A DNA stretch of 64,000 nucleotides from Leptolyngbyaceae cyanobacterium (GCA_036703985.1 DATNQN010000022.1:145384-209383); one strand, 5' to 3'; positions 1-11,977 are shown, numbered from the stretch's first letter. The notes: generated by a model from the sequence alone, not told the origin. Numbers and translations are program-made.

Positions 1-115
1 CACGGAACGAGTACGAATTGAGGGAAAAGTTTACATTTTGGGTGCTAGCCCCTGCTCGATTCTTTCAAGGCAGCAACTGATGTTGCTCTTCTCAACCTAA
101 ATTGACGAAAAGCTT
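1..115. other. left edge, no definable gene
   Basis: The leftmost bases hold no gene I can name. One plus-strand frame is open from base 2 to a TAA at 98-100 (32 codons) and could be the tail of an upstream gene, but it shows no recognisable motif. The rest is leader for the RlpA-like gene at 116. Confidence 0.2.
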
Positions 116-1348
116 ATGAATCAACGACTTTGGAGTGGCCTGATTGCCACCTTGGTAACAACTGCACTCAGTGCGACATCATCGACGCACGCTGAGCAAC
201 CAATAGCAGTTGAAAACACTACAGAAGCTAATCATTTAACAGCTTCTCAACCTACAAACCAGGCAAACTCTCAAGCCTTAGATTTAGTCAAGGTAGGTTC
301 CCAATCCCAGAAAGTAAGTAATGCCGATACTTACAATGAGGCTGATGCCACGAATTCTGGTACTCCTACATTTCAAGCTAATGCACAAACCCCAGAAGTG
401 GTTAAAGTAGGCGAGTATCAATCGCGACTTGGAAGCGACATCGATACAACTACGATCGCCAAAATTCAACCCCACCAGTTAGCAGGACGCGAAGCTGTCA
501 CGTTGTACGTTCGAGATATTCCAGTCCTGACGTTCTTGGGAACAACCTCAACTAACATCAATACCATCAAAGAAGGCAAAACTGGAGATAGCAAAGAAAC
601 ATCTACCAGTAATCATACCGAACAAAAAGCTGATTCACAAAGCGATCCGGTTTGGCGAGCCACGGCGATCGCCGCCAGACTAAATCAGCTAAGCCGTGAC
701 AATATCGATGCGAAAACTATCACGGTCATCTGGAATCCAGAAAACAACTCTTCCAGGGAAACGCCGAATCTCCGCACAGAAAGAAATACAGCAAGAGTGC
801 AACCCCAGCGAGAAAGCTACATCATTAAAGTTGATGATGAAGAACTGGTAAAAATAGACGCCAACACAAGGCTTCCCGACACCACCAATAATCTTGCCCA
901 AGATGCCCTGCAAGTGACTAACCGACTGCGGCGACTAATCGGAAATGCCGAACCATTAAGAAATATTGCAGGTAGACCTGCTCCACAACCCGTGCGAATT
1001 GCTTTTTCTAGAAGTCCCCAAGTAGTATCGCGCTCTAGAGGTACTGCATCTTGGTACGGGCCTGGTTTTCATGGTAATCGCAGTGCTAATGGCGAAATAT
1101 TTAATCAGAATGCTCTTACTGCCGCCCATCGCACCTTACCTTTTGGAACGCGGGTAAAAGTAACTAATCTTAACACCGGTCTTTCAGTAGTAGTGCGTAT
1201 TAACGATCGCGGCCCGTATTCCGGTGGCCGAATCATTGACCTTTCCGCTGCCGCCGCACGAGTTATCGGCATGATGGGTACTGGTGTGGCTCCCGTTAAC
1301 TTAGAGGTACTGGGTAAACAAGAAACGGTAGCTATTGAGGAAAATTAA
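116..1348 (+). CDS. rlpA: RlpA-like septal ring protein (double-psi beta-barrel)
   Basis: This is an exported cell-wall protein of the RlpA family, whose members act as lytic transglycosylases or peptidoglycan-binding proteins at the septum. Residues 1-26 form a signal peptide ending near THAE. Residues about 27-300 are a low-complexity, Thr/Asn/Gln-rich linker region with little conservation. Residues about 308-400 form the double-psi beta-barrel domain, shown by [17 protein letters not shown] and VRINDRGPY. In this family the domain's conserved Asp and His residues are catalytic, and both are present. No SPOR domain is visible, so septal targeting as in Escherichia coli RlpA is not implied. 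The ATG at 116 is the only start that gives a clean signal peptide. Family is sure; enzyme activity is inferred. Confidence 0.85.
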   Translation: MNQRLWSGLIATLVTTALSATSSTHAEQPIAVENTTEANHLTASQPTNQANSQALDLVKVGSQSQKVSNADTYNEADATNSGTPTFQANAQTPEVVKVGEYQSRLGSDIDTTTIAKIQPHQLAGREAVTLYVRDIPVLTFLGTTSTNINTIKEGKTGDSKETSTSNHTEQKADSQSDPVWRATAIAARLNQLSRDNIDAKTITVIWNPENNSSRETPNLRTERNTARVQPQRESYIIKVDDEELVKIDANTRLPDTTNNLAQDALQVTNRLRRLIGNAEPLRNIAGRPAPQPVRIAFSRSPQVVSRSRGTASWYGPGFHGNRSANGEIFNQNALTAAHRTLPFGTRVKVTNLNTGLSVVVRINDRGPYSGGRIIDLSAAAARVIGMMGTGVAPVNLEVLGKQETVAIEEN

Positions 1349-1496
1349 CAACTTTGCTCAGAATTTGGCAGTTTCTTTCCGCTAAAGCTAACTGATTGAA
1401 TAAGGGTTAAAAAACCTTTCCAAAAGGAAGTAGGTTTATTGAACAGTTAGCGATAAACTACTAACGGTCGAGTTGGGTTGGAACCAGGAGTTAGTA

Positions 1497-3182
1497 GTGC
1501 TACTCTTTACGACAGTTGCTGCACTGCGCTGCTATTTGCGTTTAAGCCAGCTTGAACAACTATCGTTTATCCAAGACTATGCTGTTAATCGTCCTCACTC
1601 AAATGTTGAGGCAGGACGATTAACTCCCTACATCGGATTTTTTAACCAGGAAGTGGGTTTAGTTCCCACGATGGGAGCGTTACATCAGGGTCATCTCAGT
1701 CTTATTCAACGTGCTAAACAGCAAAACGGGATAGTTATCGTTAGTATTTTTGTTAATCCATTACAATTTGGGCCAACAGAGGATTTTCAAAAGTATCCCC
1801 GCCAGTTAGAACATGACTGGCAACTATGTGAAAAAGTTGGAGTAGATGCTATTTTTGCACCTACTCCAGAAGAAATTGGCCTAGCAGTTGGGATAAACTC
1901 ATCTGAAGGCAGTCTTACTACAACTGTCGTGCCTCCCGAATCGATGACATCCGTGTTGTGCGGTCGTTCTCGGATCGGTCATTTTCAAGGAGTGGCGACG
2001 ATCGTAACCAAGTTATTGAATTTGGTACAACCAACCAGGGCATATTTTGGCCAAAAGGATGCTCAGCAACTAGCTATTATCCGGCGTCTGGTGCGGGATC
2101 TGAACATACCTGTAGAGATTGTTCCTTGTCCGATCGTCAGAGAACCTTCCGGACTCGCGCTTAGTTCTCGCAATCAATATTTAACAGCAGAACAAAAAGA
2201 GCAGGCAGCAGTGTTGTATCGTAGTTTACAGAAGGCCGAACAAGCTTTCTTAGCTGGCGAACGCAGCACAAAAGAATTGATCGCGATCGCTGAGCTAGAA
2301 TTAGCAACGGTTCCGGCTATTGAGCCAGAATACGTTGAATTAGTAGATACTCATACACTGATGCCTTTAGACAAAATAGAGGAGGTTGGACTTTTGGCGA
2401 TCGCAGCGAGGTTGGGTTCTACTCGCCTCATAGACAATGTTCTACTCAGAAACCGTCAGCCCATTGTAGCCATTGATGGCCCCGCAGGAGCAGGTAAATC
2501 TACAATAGCTCGGTCTTTAGCCCAAGCGTTGGGCTTGCTATATCTAGATACGGGAGCTATGTATCGAGCGATCGCTTGGTTGGTGCTTCAATTAGGAATC
2601 TCCGTTGATGACCAACCGGCAGTAGCAGAAATAGCTAGTAAATGTAAAATTGAGCTTAAACAAAGCGAAGACACTACATTTGATGGAACTTCTGGAGAAT
2701 CATCTTTAAAATCAGCCCCCGTCCTTCGAGTGTGGATTAACGGTCAGGAAGTTACCCAGGCGATTCGTTCATCGGAAGTAACGAGTCATGTTTCTGCGAT
2801 CGCTGCTCAAAAAGCCGTTCGCTCCGAACTAGTTAAACAACAACAGCTTTGGGGTGAAACGGGTGGTATCGTCGTCGAAGGTCGGGATATTGGCACCCAT
2901 GTTTTCCCAGATGCTGAATTAAAAATCTATCTAACTGCTTCAGTTGAAGAAAGAGCAAAGCGCCGTCAGCAAGACCTCAAAAATCAGGGTGAAAAAAGCT
3001 TGAGTTTAGAGGAAATGCAACAAACTCTTTCCGAACGAGACTGGAAAGATAGCACCCGCGACATCGCGCCTTTGCAAAAAGCACCAGACGCAATTGAAAT
3101 TAATACTGATAGTTTGAGCATAGCTGAGGTTACGGCTCGGATTGTTAGCCTCTACCAAGAAAGGGTCGGTGTACAAAACTAA
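1497..3182 (+). CDS. panC/cmk: bifunctional pantoate--beta-alanine ligase / cytidylate kinase
   Basis: This is a fusion of pantothenate synthetase (PanC: pantoate + beta-alanine + ATP to pantothenate) with CMP kinase (Cmk: CMP/dCMP phosphorylation); such fusions are typical of cyanobacteria. The N-terminal half carries PanC motifs PTMGALHQGH, HFQGVATIV and FGQKDAQQ. The C-terminal half opens with a P-loop (DGPAGAGKST), then LDTGAMYR and VVEGRDIGT of Cmk. The longest frame starts at a TTG at 1473, but I prefer GTG 1497: an AGGAG at 1486-1490 sits six bases upstream, and the protein then begins MLLFTTVAALR, matching the family N-terminus (561 residues). It is followed by a hairpin terminator. 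No fault is visible in either half. Confidence 0.95.
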   Translation: MLLFTTVAALRCYLRLSQLEQLSFIQDYAVNRPHSNVEAGRLTPYIGFFNQEVGLVPTMGALHQGHLSLIQRAKQQNGIVIVSIFVNPLQFGPTEDFQKYPRQLEHDWQLCEKVGVDAIFAPTPEEIGLAVGINSSEGSLTTTVVPPESMTSVLCGRSRIGHFQGVATIVTKLLNLVQPTRAYFGQKDAQQLAIIRRLVRDLNIPVEIVPCPIVREPSGLALSSRNQYLTAEQKEQAAVLYRSLQKAEQAFLAGERSTKELIAIAELELATVPAIEPEYVELVDTHTLMPLDKIEEVGLLAIAARLGSTRLIDNVLLRNRQPIVAIDGPAGAGKSTIARSLAQALGLLYLDTGAMYRAIAWLVLQLGISVDDQPAVAEIASKCKIELKQSEDTTFDGTSGESSLKSAPVLRVWINGQEVTQAIRSSEVTSHVSAIAAQKAVRSELVKQQQLWGETGGIVVEGRDIGTHVFPDAELKIYLTASVEERAKRRQQDLKNQGEKSLSLEEMQQTLSERDWKDSTRDIAPLQKAPDAIEINTDSLSIAEVTARIVSLYQERVGVQN

Positions 3183-3226
3183 AAAGTAAATCCAAGTTTG
3201 GGATTACATAGTGATTTAGTAGATAG

Positions 3227-3270
3227 ATAGGTTGGGTGGAAAAGTAGTAAAACCCAACCTATTTTTTTTA
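3227..3270 (+). terminator. rho-independent terminator after panC/cmk
   Basis: An 11-bp perfect stem (ATAGGTTGGGT at 3227-3237 with ACCCAACCTAT at 3252-3262) is followed directly by a run of T. It lies 45 bases after the panC/cmk stop and terminates plus-strand transcription. Confidence 0.8.
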
Positions 3271-3280
3271 AGAATTTACT

Positions 3281-3304
3281 AAAAAAGGGAGCTAGACGCT
3301 CCCT
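3281..3304 (-). terminator. rho-independent terminator of the glutamate synthase gene
   Basis: Read on the minus strand, GGGAGC / GCTCCC arms (plus 3287-3292 and 3298-3303) with a 5-nt loop are followed by a run of T (the A run at 3281-3286). It lies 44 bases beyond the stop of the convergent glutamate synthase gene. Confidence 0.75.
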
Positions 3305-3347
3305 AGAGTTAAAGTTTTTAGTAATGTTCAAGGCATTTCTTGATTCA

Positions 3348-6300
3348 TTACTGAGTAACTACCAACTCTTTAGTTGCTTCTGGATTAGCTTCTGGAGAAT
3401 CTGCCTCTGAGGGCGGTACAAGCTGCCAGAACTTCGGCAAGTACGCTGCCCAATTCTCCAAAATTGTCTTAGCTTTTTGGCTACCAGTACGCGCAGCATG
3501 AGAACCGATCAAATCCTTCAACTGTTGTTCTCCAGCAGGAGTTACCACCCGTTGAACTTTAACGATTTCCGGATTTACTTTTTCTTTGAAGCTATCATCT
3601 TCATCCAAGAAATAAGCTAACCCACCAGTCATCCCAGCGCCTACATTTCGACCTACTTTACCTAAGACGACGATTACTCCACCGGTCATGTATTCGCAAC
3701 AGTGGTCGCCGGCACCTTCAATCACTGCTTTAGCAGCAGAATTTCGCACCGCAAACCGTTCTCCTGCTTGACCTAGTGCAAATAGAGTACCGCCAGTTGC
3801 TCCATAAAGGCAAGTGTTACCCACAATTACGTTTTGAGATGGGTCATAGGTAGCACCTGCTGGAGGTTTAATGGCAATTTCTCCACCGTGCATCCCTTTA
3901 CCTACGTAATCGTTAGCATCTCCTTCCAAATTCAAGGTCATTCCCGGTAGGTTGAATGCACCAAAGCTTTGGCCTACGCTACCGACTAAATTGAGCGTAA
4001 TTTGGCCTTCAAAGCCGTTATTACCATATTGAGCAGCGATCGCACCCGCGAGTCTTGACCCGATCGTGCGATCGGTATTGACAACTCGAATGGTCTTGCT
4101 GACTTCTTTTTGTTCTCGAATTGCGGCTTGAATGTCTGGATCGTTCAATAATTGGTCATCCAATACTGGCCCATTGCTATGCACTTCTTCGTGAATTAAC
4201 CAAGCACGATTTTCTCGCGTATCCGGTAAGTGCAGAATGCAGTCTAAATTCAGCGATTCTGTTTTAGTTAATTTGACTTCCGGACGCATTTTCAAGAGGT
4301 CTGCCCGACCGACAACTTCATCCAAAGATCGATAGCCGAGATGGGCGAGAATGCTACGTACTTCTTCAGCTATGAAATAGAAGAAGTTGACAACGTGCGC
4401 TGGGATACCAGTAAACCGCTTCCGCAGTTGTTCTTGCTGGGTTGCTACACCGACGGGACAGTTATTCGTGTGGCAGATGCGAGCCATGATACAGCCTTCA
4501 GCAATCATCGCGATCGAACCGAAGCCGAATTCTTCAGCGCCCATCAAGGCACCCATTACCACGTCCCAACCGGTTTTCAAACCGCCATCTACTCGCAGCA
4601 AAACGCGATCGCGCAAACCATTTTCCATCAACACCCGATGTACTTCTGTCAATCCCAATTCCCACGGGGAACCTGCGTGCTTGATCGAACTCAATGGCGA
4701 AGCGCCTGTACCGCCATCGTGACCGGAAACTTGGATGATATCTGCATTTGCCTTAGCAACACCAGCCGCAATCGTACCGATCCCGACTTCCGCTACCAGC
4801 TTTACGGATACGGCTGCTTTGGGATTGATTTGGTGCAAGTCAAAAATTAACTGTGCCAAATCTTCGATCGAATAAATATCGTGGTGGGGTGGCGGAGAAA
4901 TTAAAGTTACACCAGGTTTCGATCGCCGTAACATAGCAATATAAGGGCTTACCTTTTTACCGGGCAACTGTCCGCCTTCGCCCGGTTTTGCGCCTTGGGC
5001 AATCTTAATTTCCAATTGCTGGGCACTCATCAAGTATTCGGGAGTTACCCCAAAGCGACCGGAAGCAACTTGTTTAATGGCGCTAGAAGCAGTATCGCCA
5101 TTTCGCAACCCATTTAAATGAGGAAACAAGGTAGATTTGCCTTCCTCATTCACGTCATCTAAGATTTTGTAGCGTTTAGGGTCTTCTCCACCTTCACCGG
5201 AGTTAGATTTACCTCCAATGCGGTTCATGGCAATTGCCAGCACTTCATGGGCTTCTGGAGACAAAGCACCGAGGGACATTCCTCCCGTACAGAAGCGCTT
5301 GACAATATTTTCTACTGATTCTACTTCTGAAATAGGGATGGAAGTGCGATCGCTCGTAAATTCTAGTAAATCCCGCAAAGCCGTAATCGGACGTTCTTGT
5401 AGTAGTTTCCGGTAAAGTTCGTAATAGTCATTGGTTATTTGTTCTTTGTCATTAGTATTTCCTGATGACGAATGACCGTTAGCAAATGACGAAACAGCTT
5501 TATGTAAAGCTTTTGCCATTTCCGGGCTATTCATGTGGTATTCTCCACCCGGACGATATTGCACGAAGCCAAGGTTTTCCAACTTCTTAATCGTGATGGC
5601 TGGGAAGGCTTTTTGGTGGAATGACATCACTTCCGTCGCTAATTCTTTGACAGTTAAACCACCAATGCGTGAAGGAGTACCTTTAAAACCTAAGTTGAGT
5701 AAATCTTCGCCAATCCCAATTGCCTCGAAAATTTGCGCCCCTTGATAGCTGGAAAGCAGAGAAATGCCCATTTTCGAGAGGATTTTTAATAGGCCGTCTT
5801 CGATCGCTTTTCGATAATTGCTTAAAGCTTTATCCAGAGTACAAGCCGTAATCTTCCCTCTTTCCATTAAACTTTGGGTTTTCGGATCGTGCCACCAAGC
5901 ACGTACCGTTTCCCAAGACAAATAAGGATTGACAGAGGAAGCACCGTAACCGATTAAACAAGCGAAGTGGTGAGTACTCCAACATTGGGCTGTATCCACG
6001 ATCAGAGAAGCTTTCATCCGCAAACCTTCCGCAATCAGGTAGTGATGAACTGCTCCGACAGCTAACAAAGGTGGAATATAAGTATAATTTTCACCGATTC
6101 CTTCACCTGCCCTGTCGCTCAATATTAAAATCTTTTTGCCATTACGAACTGCTTCGGCTGCTTTTTGGCAAAGACTGCGAACGGCAACGGATAATCCTTC
6201 TGGCCCACTATTCACTTCCACCAAAGTAGATAAATCAGCCGTAGCAAATTCCGAGTTCCGAATCGCCTCTAAGTCTGCATCTCCGAGTACGGGAGAATCT

Positions 6301-8099
6301 ATTTTCAGCAAACGGGCATATTCCGGCTTCACTTCCAACAAATTGCCCCGTTCTCCCAATTTCATCGTCAAGGACATCACCAGCTTTTCCCGCAACGGGT
6401 CAATTGCTGGATTAGTTACTTGGGCAAAACGTTGTTTGAAATAGTCATATAATAAATGGGATTTTTCTGACAACACTGCTAAAGGTATGTCATCTCCCAT
6501 ACAAAATGTCGGTTCTTTGCCAGTGGATGCCATCTCGTGGACGATCATTTCCACATCTTCTATGGTGTAACCAAAGGCGGTTTGCAAACGCAGCAACGTT
6601 TGGCTATCCAGGGGCGATTTTTCACTGAAAGGTTGTGGTTTGAGGGTTTGTCTCGATTTCAACCATTCACCATAAGGGTAAGCTGAAGCAGCCCGTTGTT
6701 TGATTTGCCAGTTTTTGAGAACTTCGTGGCTTTGCAAGTCAACCGCAATCATTTGCCCCGGGCCAAGGCGTCCTTTTTCCAAAATATCTTCTTCGGGAAC
6801 ATCGACCACGCCAGCTTCAGAGGCGACGATAATTAAACCGTTGCGGGTGATGGTATAACGGGCGGGGCGCAAGCCGTTGCGATCGAGTGTAGCACCAACT
6901 TTTTTCCCGTCGCTGAATACCAACAGGGCAGGGCCATCCCAAGGTTCTTGAATGCCTGAGTAATATTCGTAAAAATCAATAATTTCCGGATAATTAGCTA
7001 ATGCTGGCTGATTTTGATAAGCTTCTGGCACCATCATCATCAAGGCTTCTGATGGAGTGCGCCCTGACATCACCAGCAATTCTAATACGTTGTCTAAATT
7101 GGCCGAATCGCTATTTTTCGCATCTACCGATGGTTTGAGATCGTTAATCCCTTCTCCCCAAACTGGATGAGAAATTTCGGCTTGACGTGCCATCATCCAG
7201 TTAATGTTACCTAACAGAGTGTTGATTTCTCCGTTGTGTCCCAACAAACGCATCGGTTGGGCTAATGGCCATTTGGGTAAAGTGTTGGTGCTGAAGCGGC
7301 GGTGATAAACGGCAAAAGCACTCTCATAGTGAGGATTTTTCAGGTCTAAATAGAATTCTGCCAGGATTGCCGATCGCACCATTCCTTTATATACGATCGT
7401 GCTATTAGAAAACGAGCAAATGTAAAAATCATCCGACCATCTTAAAGGCGATTCCGTTTCCAGCGTTCTACCGATACGGCGACGCACTCTATATAGATGT
7501 CGGTTTAATTCATCGCCACGCAAATTTTCCGAAGATACGAACAATTGGGAGATGTACGGTTGATTTTCTCTAGCTTGAATCCCCAATACTTCCGGTTTTA
7601 CAGGTACTTCCCGCCATCCTAAAAGAGCGAGATTTTCCTCAAGCAACACTTTTTCTACAATTTGACGCCCTACTGCTGCTCGTGCTGGCTCTTTAGGTAA
7701 AAATACCATGCCTACTCCGATTTTTTCGCGATCGGGCATTGGCTTACCATTATCTGCAAACCATTGATTAACCATTCCCCAAGGAATGGCAGTCATCACG
7801 CCAGCGCCATCTCCGGAGTCTCTATCTGCGCTACAACCGCCGCGATGTTCCAAACAAGCCAAAGCAGATAATGCTTTACTAACGATATCGTGGCTAGCTT
7901 GGTTATCTTGATTCGCGATAAAGCCTACACCACAAGCATCTCTTTCTTCCACCAGCCATTTTTGACCGGGGTAAGGAAAGCCATGATGCTTATTTTCCTC
8001 TACTCCTGCATTTTGGCTAGAGGTAGATTGGCTGCTCGCAAGATGCACTTTTGTGTTAATCGTGGAATCATTCATACTGTTCGTGCCTAATTTAGTCAT
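3348..8099 (-). CDS. glsF: ferredoxin-dependent glutamate synthase
   Basis: Fd-GOGAT converts glutamine and 2-oxoglutarate to two glutamates with electrons from ferredoxin, completing the GS-GOGAT route of ammonium assimilation. At 1583 residues it has the full family length. It runs from a glutamine amidotransferase domain (nucleophile Cys56 in RDACGVGF, so about 55 residues are probably cleaved as a propeptide), through the central and FMN-binding synthase domains ([13 protein letters not shown]), a Cys cluster for the 3Fe-4S centre ([15 protein letters not shown]) and the C-terminal beta-helix with GXXGG repeats. Its sequence resembles cyanobacterial GlsF more than NADH-type GltB. No small subunit gene is nearby, which agrees with ferredoxin dependence. 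The start is uncertain (ATG 8099 or 8075; neither has a clear ribosome-binding site). I found no NtcA box upstream by eye. Confidence 0.93.
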   Translation of the reverse strand: MTKLGTNSMNDSTINTKVHLASSQSTSSQNAGVEENKHHGFPYPGQKWLVEERDACGVGFIANQDNQASHDIVSKALSALACLEHRGGCSADRDSGDGAGVMTAIPWGMVNQWFADNGKPMPDREKIGVGMVFLPKEPARAAVGRQIVEKVLLEENLALLGWREVPVKPEVLGIQARENQPYISQLFVSSENLRGDELNRHLYRVRRRIGRTLETESPLRWSDDFYICSFSNSTIVYKGMVRSAILAEFYLDLKNPHYESAFAVYHRRFSTNTLPKWPLAQPMRLLGHNGEINTLLGNINWMMARQAEISHPVWGEGINDLKPSVDAKNSDSANLDNVLELLVMSGRTPSEALMMMVPEAYQNQPALANYPEIIDFYEYYSGIQEPWDGPALLVFSDGKKVGATLDRNGLRPARYTITRNGLIIVASEAGVVDVPEEDILEKGRLGPGQMIAVDLQSHEVLKNWQIKQRAASAYPYGEWLKSRQTLKPQPFSEKSPLDSQTLLRLQTAFGYTIEDVEMIVHEMASTGKEPTFCMGDDIPLAVLSEKSHLLYDYFKQRFAQVTNPAIDPLREKLVMSLTMKLGERGNLLEVKPEYARLLKIDSPVLGDADLEAIRNSEFATADLSTLVEVNSGPEGLSVAVRSLCQKAAEAVRNGKKILILSDRAGEGIGENYTYIPPLLAVGAVHHYLIAEGLRMKASLIVDTAQCWSTHHFACLIGYGASSVNPYLSWETVRAWWHDPKTQSLMERGKITACTLDKALSNYRKAIEDGLLKILSKMGISLLSSYQGAQIFEAIGIGEDLLNLGFKGTPSRIGGLTVKELATEVMSFHQKAFPAITIKKLENLGFVQYRPGGEYHMNSPEMAKALHKAVSSFANGHSSSGNTNDKEQITNDYYELYRKLLQERPITALRDLLEFTSDRTSIPISEVESVENIVKRFCTGGMSLGALSPEAHEVLAIAMNRIGGKSNSGEGGEDPKRYKILDDVNEEGKSTLFPHLNGLRNGDTASSAIKQVASGRFGVTPEYLMSAQQLEIKIAQGAKPGEGGQLPGKKVSPYIAMLRRSKPGVTLISPPPHHDIYSIEDLAQLIFDLHQINPKAAVSVKLVAEVGIGTIAAGVAKANADIIQVSGHDGGTGASPLSSIKHAGSPWELGLTEVHRVLMENGLRDRVLLRVDGGLKTGWDVVMGALMGAEEFGFGSIAMIAEGCIMARICHTNNCPVGVATQQEQLRKRFTGIPAHVVNFFYFIAEEVRSILAHLGYRSLDEVVGRADLLKMRPEVKLTKTESLNLDCILHLPDTRENRAWLIHEEVHSNGPVLDDQLLNDPDIQAAIREQKEVSKTIRVVNTDRTIGSRLAGAIAAQYGNNGFEGQITLNLVGSVGQSFGAFNLPGMTLNLEGDANDYVGKGMHGGEIAIKPPAGATYDPSQNVIVGNTCLYGATGGTLFALGQAGERFAVRNSAAKAVIEGAGDHCCEYMTGGVIVVLGKVGRNVGAGMTGGLAYFLDEDDSFKEKVNPEIVKVQRVVTPAGEQQLKDLIGSHAARTGSQKAKTILENWAAYLPKFWQLVPPSEADSPEANPEATKELVVTQ

Positions 8100-8953
8100 C
8101 TAGATTTTTTCAGTGATGGTTAAAATCTACTGCCCTTGGATTTAACGGCAGTTCTAGGATCGAAAAATTTGGTAAAAATTCGCTTCGGTTAAGGGGTTTT
8201 GAAGTTTCCCCTCAAATCATGACCTTGATTCTACTTACCCTTACAATACTTCCTTGGCAGTTGGCCATTCATCTAAAATACCGATCTATTTTTATACCAG
8301 GATTAAGACTCTGGCAGCGCGATCGCTCTTATCCTCGTCTAAACTCTATCCTGATGGCCACAAAAATAACCTTTCCCTAAATACCTCATTTGAGAGAGGG
8401 AGCTTTGGCTAAGATGGCAGAATAAAATATTATAAAAAATACGTTCGTCAAGCAATCCCTAGCCGATACGGAAATTACCCATTCAGCCCAGTGGGTAATT
8501 TACTAGTCTTTTTCGTTAAAACTAACTTCTAACAAAGCCTCCAATCTTCTAATTCATTAGACAAATCCCCAACTATTCACAAGTTTGATTGACGGAGAAT
8601 ATTTTAGCAAGCAACGGATATTGCCAAGAATTTATTGTTTTACAAATAGAAACTATTGACTAAAATAGCTTAATTTCAGAAAAACCATAAAATTAGCAAA
8701 TAAATAACTAATAATCACAATTTTTTTAGTAATCGAACTCTGACGCTCGAGCCAAGCCGGAACAATAGCCTAACTTTCAGTCATAATTTTCTGAAATTAA
8801 GGGCAGCTACTTTTCCGTACTTCCAGTCTCGTCTTAAACTGTAATTCCACGTTCTAGCTTGAGAATGACAAAAATATTCTATATATAGACTGGACACATC
8901 TGATGTCCTTAGTATTTTGTTTGGGAATACACATTCAAAAAAGCTGAAGAAGC
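8100..8953. promoter_or_regulatory. 854-bp divergent intergenic region
   Basis: This non-coding stretch separates the divergent glutamate synthase and phosphodiester glycosidase genes, so it must hold both promoters. I see no coding frame worth keeping and no tRNA-like fold. It contains a perfect 10-bp inverted repeat (AAATTACCCA 8472-8481, TGGGTAATTT 8492-8501, 10-nt loop) followed by a T-rich stretch, which could be a terminator for a short transcript. I did not find a GTA-N8-TAC NtcA site by eye. Confidence 0.5.
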
Positions 8954-10924
8954 ATGATCGTACAGCGTAAAATCCGATTCTCCTCTTCCTGGTTAATAGT
9001 GCCAATAGTAACTATCTCTCTATGGATGGCAACTTCTTTACTTAGAAAAAAAGAAGATTTAGTGTTAGCCAAACCAATGACTGTACTAAACCAACAACTT
9101 CCCGTCAAAGTTCCCCAACCTCCTTCAAACCGCCCTAAGTTGATTTTGCAAGGTAAGCAAATCTCTTTAAATGGTCGAGTTTGGCAGGCAGCTTGGAGTC
9201 AATGGCAAATAGGTACTGGTTCGGCCACAATTCGCACCGCGATTAGCGATATCGGGTTAATGCGGATCGTGGGAGTAGAGTTACTCAGCACTTGGAATTT
9301 TAACAGACAACCAGTGCAGTGGTTTTCCCAACCAGAAATAGAACCCTTAATGCTTACCGCCTGGTTAACCAATCAATATCGCTATTTGGATATCAGCGAT
9401 TTAGCAATGATGAAAGGTTGGCAAATTAAGGTTGATGGTAAAACTCTCCGGATTACTTCCCCCGAAGCAATGGTACGGGAAATTCGTCAGGGTAAGCAGG
9501 CTGAGGGTAAACGGATTGTTTTGGATTTAAATGGGCCAACTCCTTGGCAAGTCAGCCAAGAAGGTGCTGTACTTACCCTGAAAGTTGATGCGAAAGCCGA
9601 TCCCATGCTGCTAGAGCGATACATTCCCAAAGTCCCTGACGGAACTAATCCAATAAATGGCAATACTTTATCCGGCGGCGATGAAGAGAATGAAATTTTT
9701 CCTACCATTCCGCCTGCTACCGTTTCGCCCTCGGAAATTGTACCGCTCAAATTGCAAAGTAACCAAAACCAAACCACCATTGAATTACAAGTCCCTAATG
9801 GTTTGCGTGCCAAAGTGTGGTCTTTACCAGCACCATACCGTTTAGTAATCGACCTCGCCCCTGAAGTAATGATAGATAGAGATATTATGTGGGCGCCAGG
9901 ACTACGTTACAGGCAGCAAATGGTGATTTTGGGAGATTCGCGTTTCCCAGTAGTATGTTTAGAGATTAATCTGCGTCAATCTGTTAAACTGAGACCCATT
10001 TGGAGTAAAGCAGACAGTTTAGTAGGAATTACTCCCTTAGTTGAAATGGCTCAGCATTGGCAAGCCGCAGGAGCAGTTAACGGAGGATTTTTTAATCGTA
10101 ATACTCAGTTACCTTTAGGAGCAGTGCGTCGAGATGGTCAATGGATATCCAGCCCAATTTTGAATCGAGGTGCAATTGCTTGGAATGATAATGGAGATGT
10201 GAAAATCGGCCATCTCAGCCTGTTGGAAAACTTAATTACTTCTACTGGCGAGCGTTTACCAATTGTTTCTGTTAATAGCGGCTATGTCCAACCTGGTATT
10301 GCAGTTTTAACTCGTAATTGGGGCAAAAATTATACGCCTCTTACCGATCGAGAAACTTTAGTTACCGTACAAAATAATCAAGTAACTATTATTGAAAAAT
10401 ACGATCGCAATCCTCCCCCAGAAGTAGTAAATAATAAAGCATCTTTTTCTATTCCTCCAGATGGTTATTTGCTAGCTTTCAGAAACTATCCGGAAGTTCC
10501 TTCCCTGACAGTAGGCTCTGCTGTCCGATTAGAGAATTACCCCGTTCCTCTAGAATTCCAGCGTTATCCTCATATTTTAGGTGCAGGCCCGGTTTTATTG
10601 TTAAATAATCAAATTGTTTTGGATGGTAAGGCAGAACAATTCCGCGACGCTTTTATTCAACAGTCTGCTTATCGCTCAACGATTGCACGCACAGCATCGA
10701 ATACGATTCTAATTGCTACTGTTGGAAGTCGTACTGGTGGTCTTGGCCCTACTTTAAACGAAATCGCGCAAATAATGAAAACTATGGGCGCAGTGGATGC
10801 GCTAAATCTAGACGGAGGTAGTTCTACTAGTCTATATTTGGGTGGAGAATTACTCAATCGTTCGCCTCGTACTGCCGCTCGCGTTCATAATGGTTTGGGA
10901 ATTTTCCTGCCAGTCAATCCCTAA
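8954..10924 (+). CDS. phosphodiester glycosidase (NAGPA/DUF2233) family membrane protein
   Basis: The protein starts with a membrane anchor (about residues 10-30), so the body is predicted outside the cytoplasmic membrane. The middle resembles AMIN-type beta-rich regions found in cyanobacterial envelope proteins. The C-terminal part (about residues 370-650) is the NAGPA domain, with AVNGGFFN and NLDGGSSTSLY, the family's signature Asn-Gly-Gly and Asp-Gly-Gly-Ser motifs. Characterised members remove GlcNAc from phosphodiester-linked sugars; in bacteria the substrate is mostly unknown and may be cell-wall or exopolysaccharide. It stands alone on the plus strand. The fold call is firm, the substrate unknown. 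Confidence 0.8.
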   Translation: MIVQRKIRFSSSWLIVPIVTISLWMATSLLRKKEDLVLAKPMTVLNQQLPVKVPQPPSNRPKLILQGKQISLNGRVWQAAWSQWQIGTGSATIRTAISDIGLMRIVGVELLSTWNFNRQPVQWFSQPEIEPLMLTAWLTNQYRYLDISDLAMMKGWQIKVDGKTLRITSPEAMVREIRQGKQAEGKRIVLDLNGPTPWQVSQEGAVLTLKVDAKADPMLLERYIPKVPDGTNPINGNTLSGGDEENEIFPTIPPATVSPSEIVPLKLQSNQNQTTIELQVPNGLRAKVWSLPAPYRLVIDLAPEVMIDRDIMWAPGLRYRQQMVILGDSRFPVVCLEINLRQSVKLRPIWSKADSLVGITPLVEMAQHWQAAGAVNGGFFNRNTQLPLGAVRRDGQWISSPILNRGAIAWNDNGDVKIGHLSLLENLITSTGERLPIVSVNSGYVQPGIAVLTRNWGKNYTPLTDRETLVTVQNNQVTIIEKYDRNPPPEVVNNKASFSIPPDGYLLAFRNYPEVPSLTVGSAVRLENYPVPLEFQRYPHILGAGPVLLLNNQIVLDGKAEQFRDAFIQQSAYRSTIARTASNTILIATVGSRTGGLGPTLNEIAQIMKTMGAVDALNLDGGSSTSLYLGGELLNRSPRTAARVHNGLGIFLPVNP

Positions 10925-11136
10925 GTTGATAAAGCTTTTTTAAAGGAAAAGGTCTTTAGATGAAGAATTGATATAAATTCTCTCGATCGACCACTTAACT
11001 AGTGACATTTAGGGGAGAGGTTTTGTTATGTTGAGGATCGGGTTTTCTAAATTTACTAGCTTATAGTAAAACCTTACCTTCTTCTTCATATACCTATCAA
11101 ACTACTTGATTTGGTGAGTTACTAAGGAATAACATC

Positions 11137-11547
11137 ATGGTTCAATCTCAAGAAATTTCCCAAATCCCTTCCTTATCTCAATTTGTTAACCCTAATGCCG
11201 TTGCTGCTACAGAATTGCGTCCTTGGGGTTCTTTTACTACCTTAGAGGAAGGCCGTGGTTATAAAATTAAGCGGATTGAAGTGAAACCGGGTCATCGATT
11301 AAGCTTGCAAATGCACCACCATCGCAGCGAACACTGGATAGTAGTTTGCGGTACTGCGAAGGTTACTTGTGGAGATGAAGAAAGATTGCTGGGGAGTAAT
11401 GAGTCTACGTATGTTCCTCAGTGTACCCTTCATCGTTTGGAAAACCCTGGTGTGATTCCGCTAATTTTGATCGAAGTGCAAAACGGAGAATATCTAGGGG
11501 AAGATGATATTGTCCGTTTCCAAGATGATTATGCTCGCGCTAAGTAA
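11137..11547 (+). CDS. stand-alone cupin, mannose-6-phosphate isomerase type II C-terminal domain
   Basis: This 136-residue protein is a single cupin domain. The metal-binding motif is seen as [16 protein letters not shown] with the downstream [13 protein letters not shown]. It matches the C-terminal isomerase domain of bifunctional mannose-1-phosphate guanylyltransferase/phosphomannose isomerase (ManC/AlgA), but the nucleotidyltransferase half is absent, as is common in cyanobacteria. It may interconvert mannose-6-phosphate and fructose-6-phosphate, feeding GDP-mannose and polysaccharide synthesis; this is inferred from the domain. It lies ahead of iscA without sharing its role. Confidence 0.8.
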   Translation: MVQSQEISQIPSLSQFVNPNAVAATELRPWGSFTTLEEGRGYKIKRIEVKPGHRLSLQMHHHRSEHWIVVCGTAKVTCGDEERLLGSNESTYVPQCTLHRLENPGVIPLILIEVQNGEYLGEDDIVRFQDDYARAK

Positions 11548-11647
11548 AGCTTCTTTTGAGACTGAGGGTTGAGACAGTATTGCTTAACCCCCAGTCTGTA
11601 TAATTTTAGGTGGTGACTATTAATAGCTAAGTGTTTGAGTAGATATA

Positions 11648-11977
11648 ATGATCGCGATCAGCAAAGCCGCTTCTGCTGAAATAAAACGTCTCAGTGGGAA
11701 AGCAAAACAGCCATACTCTTTATTACGCCTGGGAGTTCAGCCAGGAGGCTGTTCGGAAATGTCTTATACAATGGAGTTCGACCAAAGCCTCCAGCCGGAC
11801 GATCGGATATATGATTGTAACGGTCTGCAAGTAGCGATCGCGCCACGAGATTTAAAATATATAGAAGGTCTAACTATAGATTATTCAGAAGATTTGATGG
11901 GTGGTGGGTTTCGCTTCCATAATCCCAACGCCACTAAAACCTGTGGTTGCAGTAATTCCTTCTCCACTAGCGATTAA
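11648..11977 (+). CDS. iscA: A-type iron-sulfur cluster carrier (IscA/HesB family)
   Basis: A-type carriers pass 2Fe-2S or 4Fe-4S clusters, or iron, to apoproteins. The 109-residue length and the three conserved ligands, Cys35 (in PGGCS), Cys99 and Cys101 (in TCGCS), are all present. The protein is cytoplasmic. Its neighbours are translation genes rather than nif or suf genes, so it is a housekeeping carrier rather than a nitrogen-fixation paralogue. The start codon is an ATG, giving the usual N-terminus. Confidence 0.9.
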   Translation: MIAISKAASAEIKRLSGKAKQPYSLLRLGVQPGGCSEMSYTMEFDQSLQPDDRIYDCNGLQVAIAPRDLKYIEGLTIDYSEDLMGGGFRFHNPNATKTCGCSNSFSTSD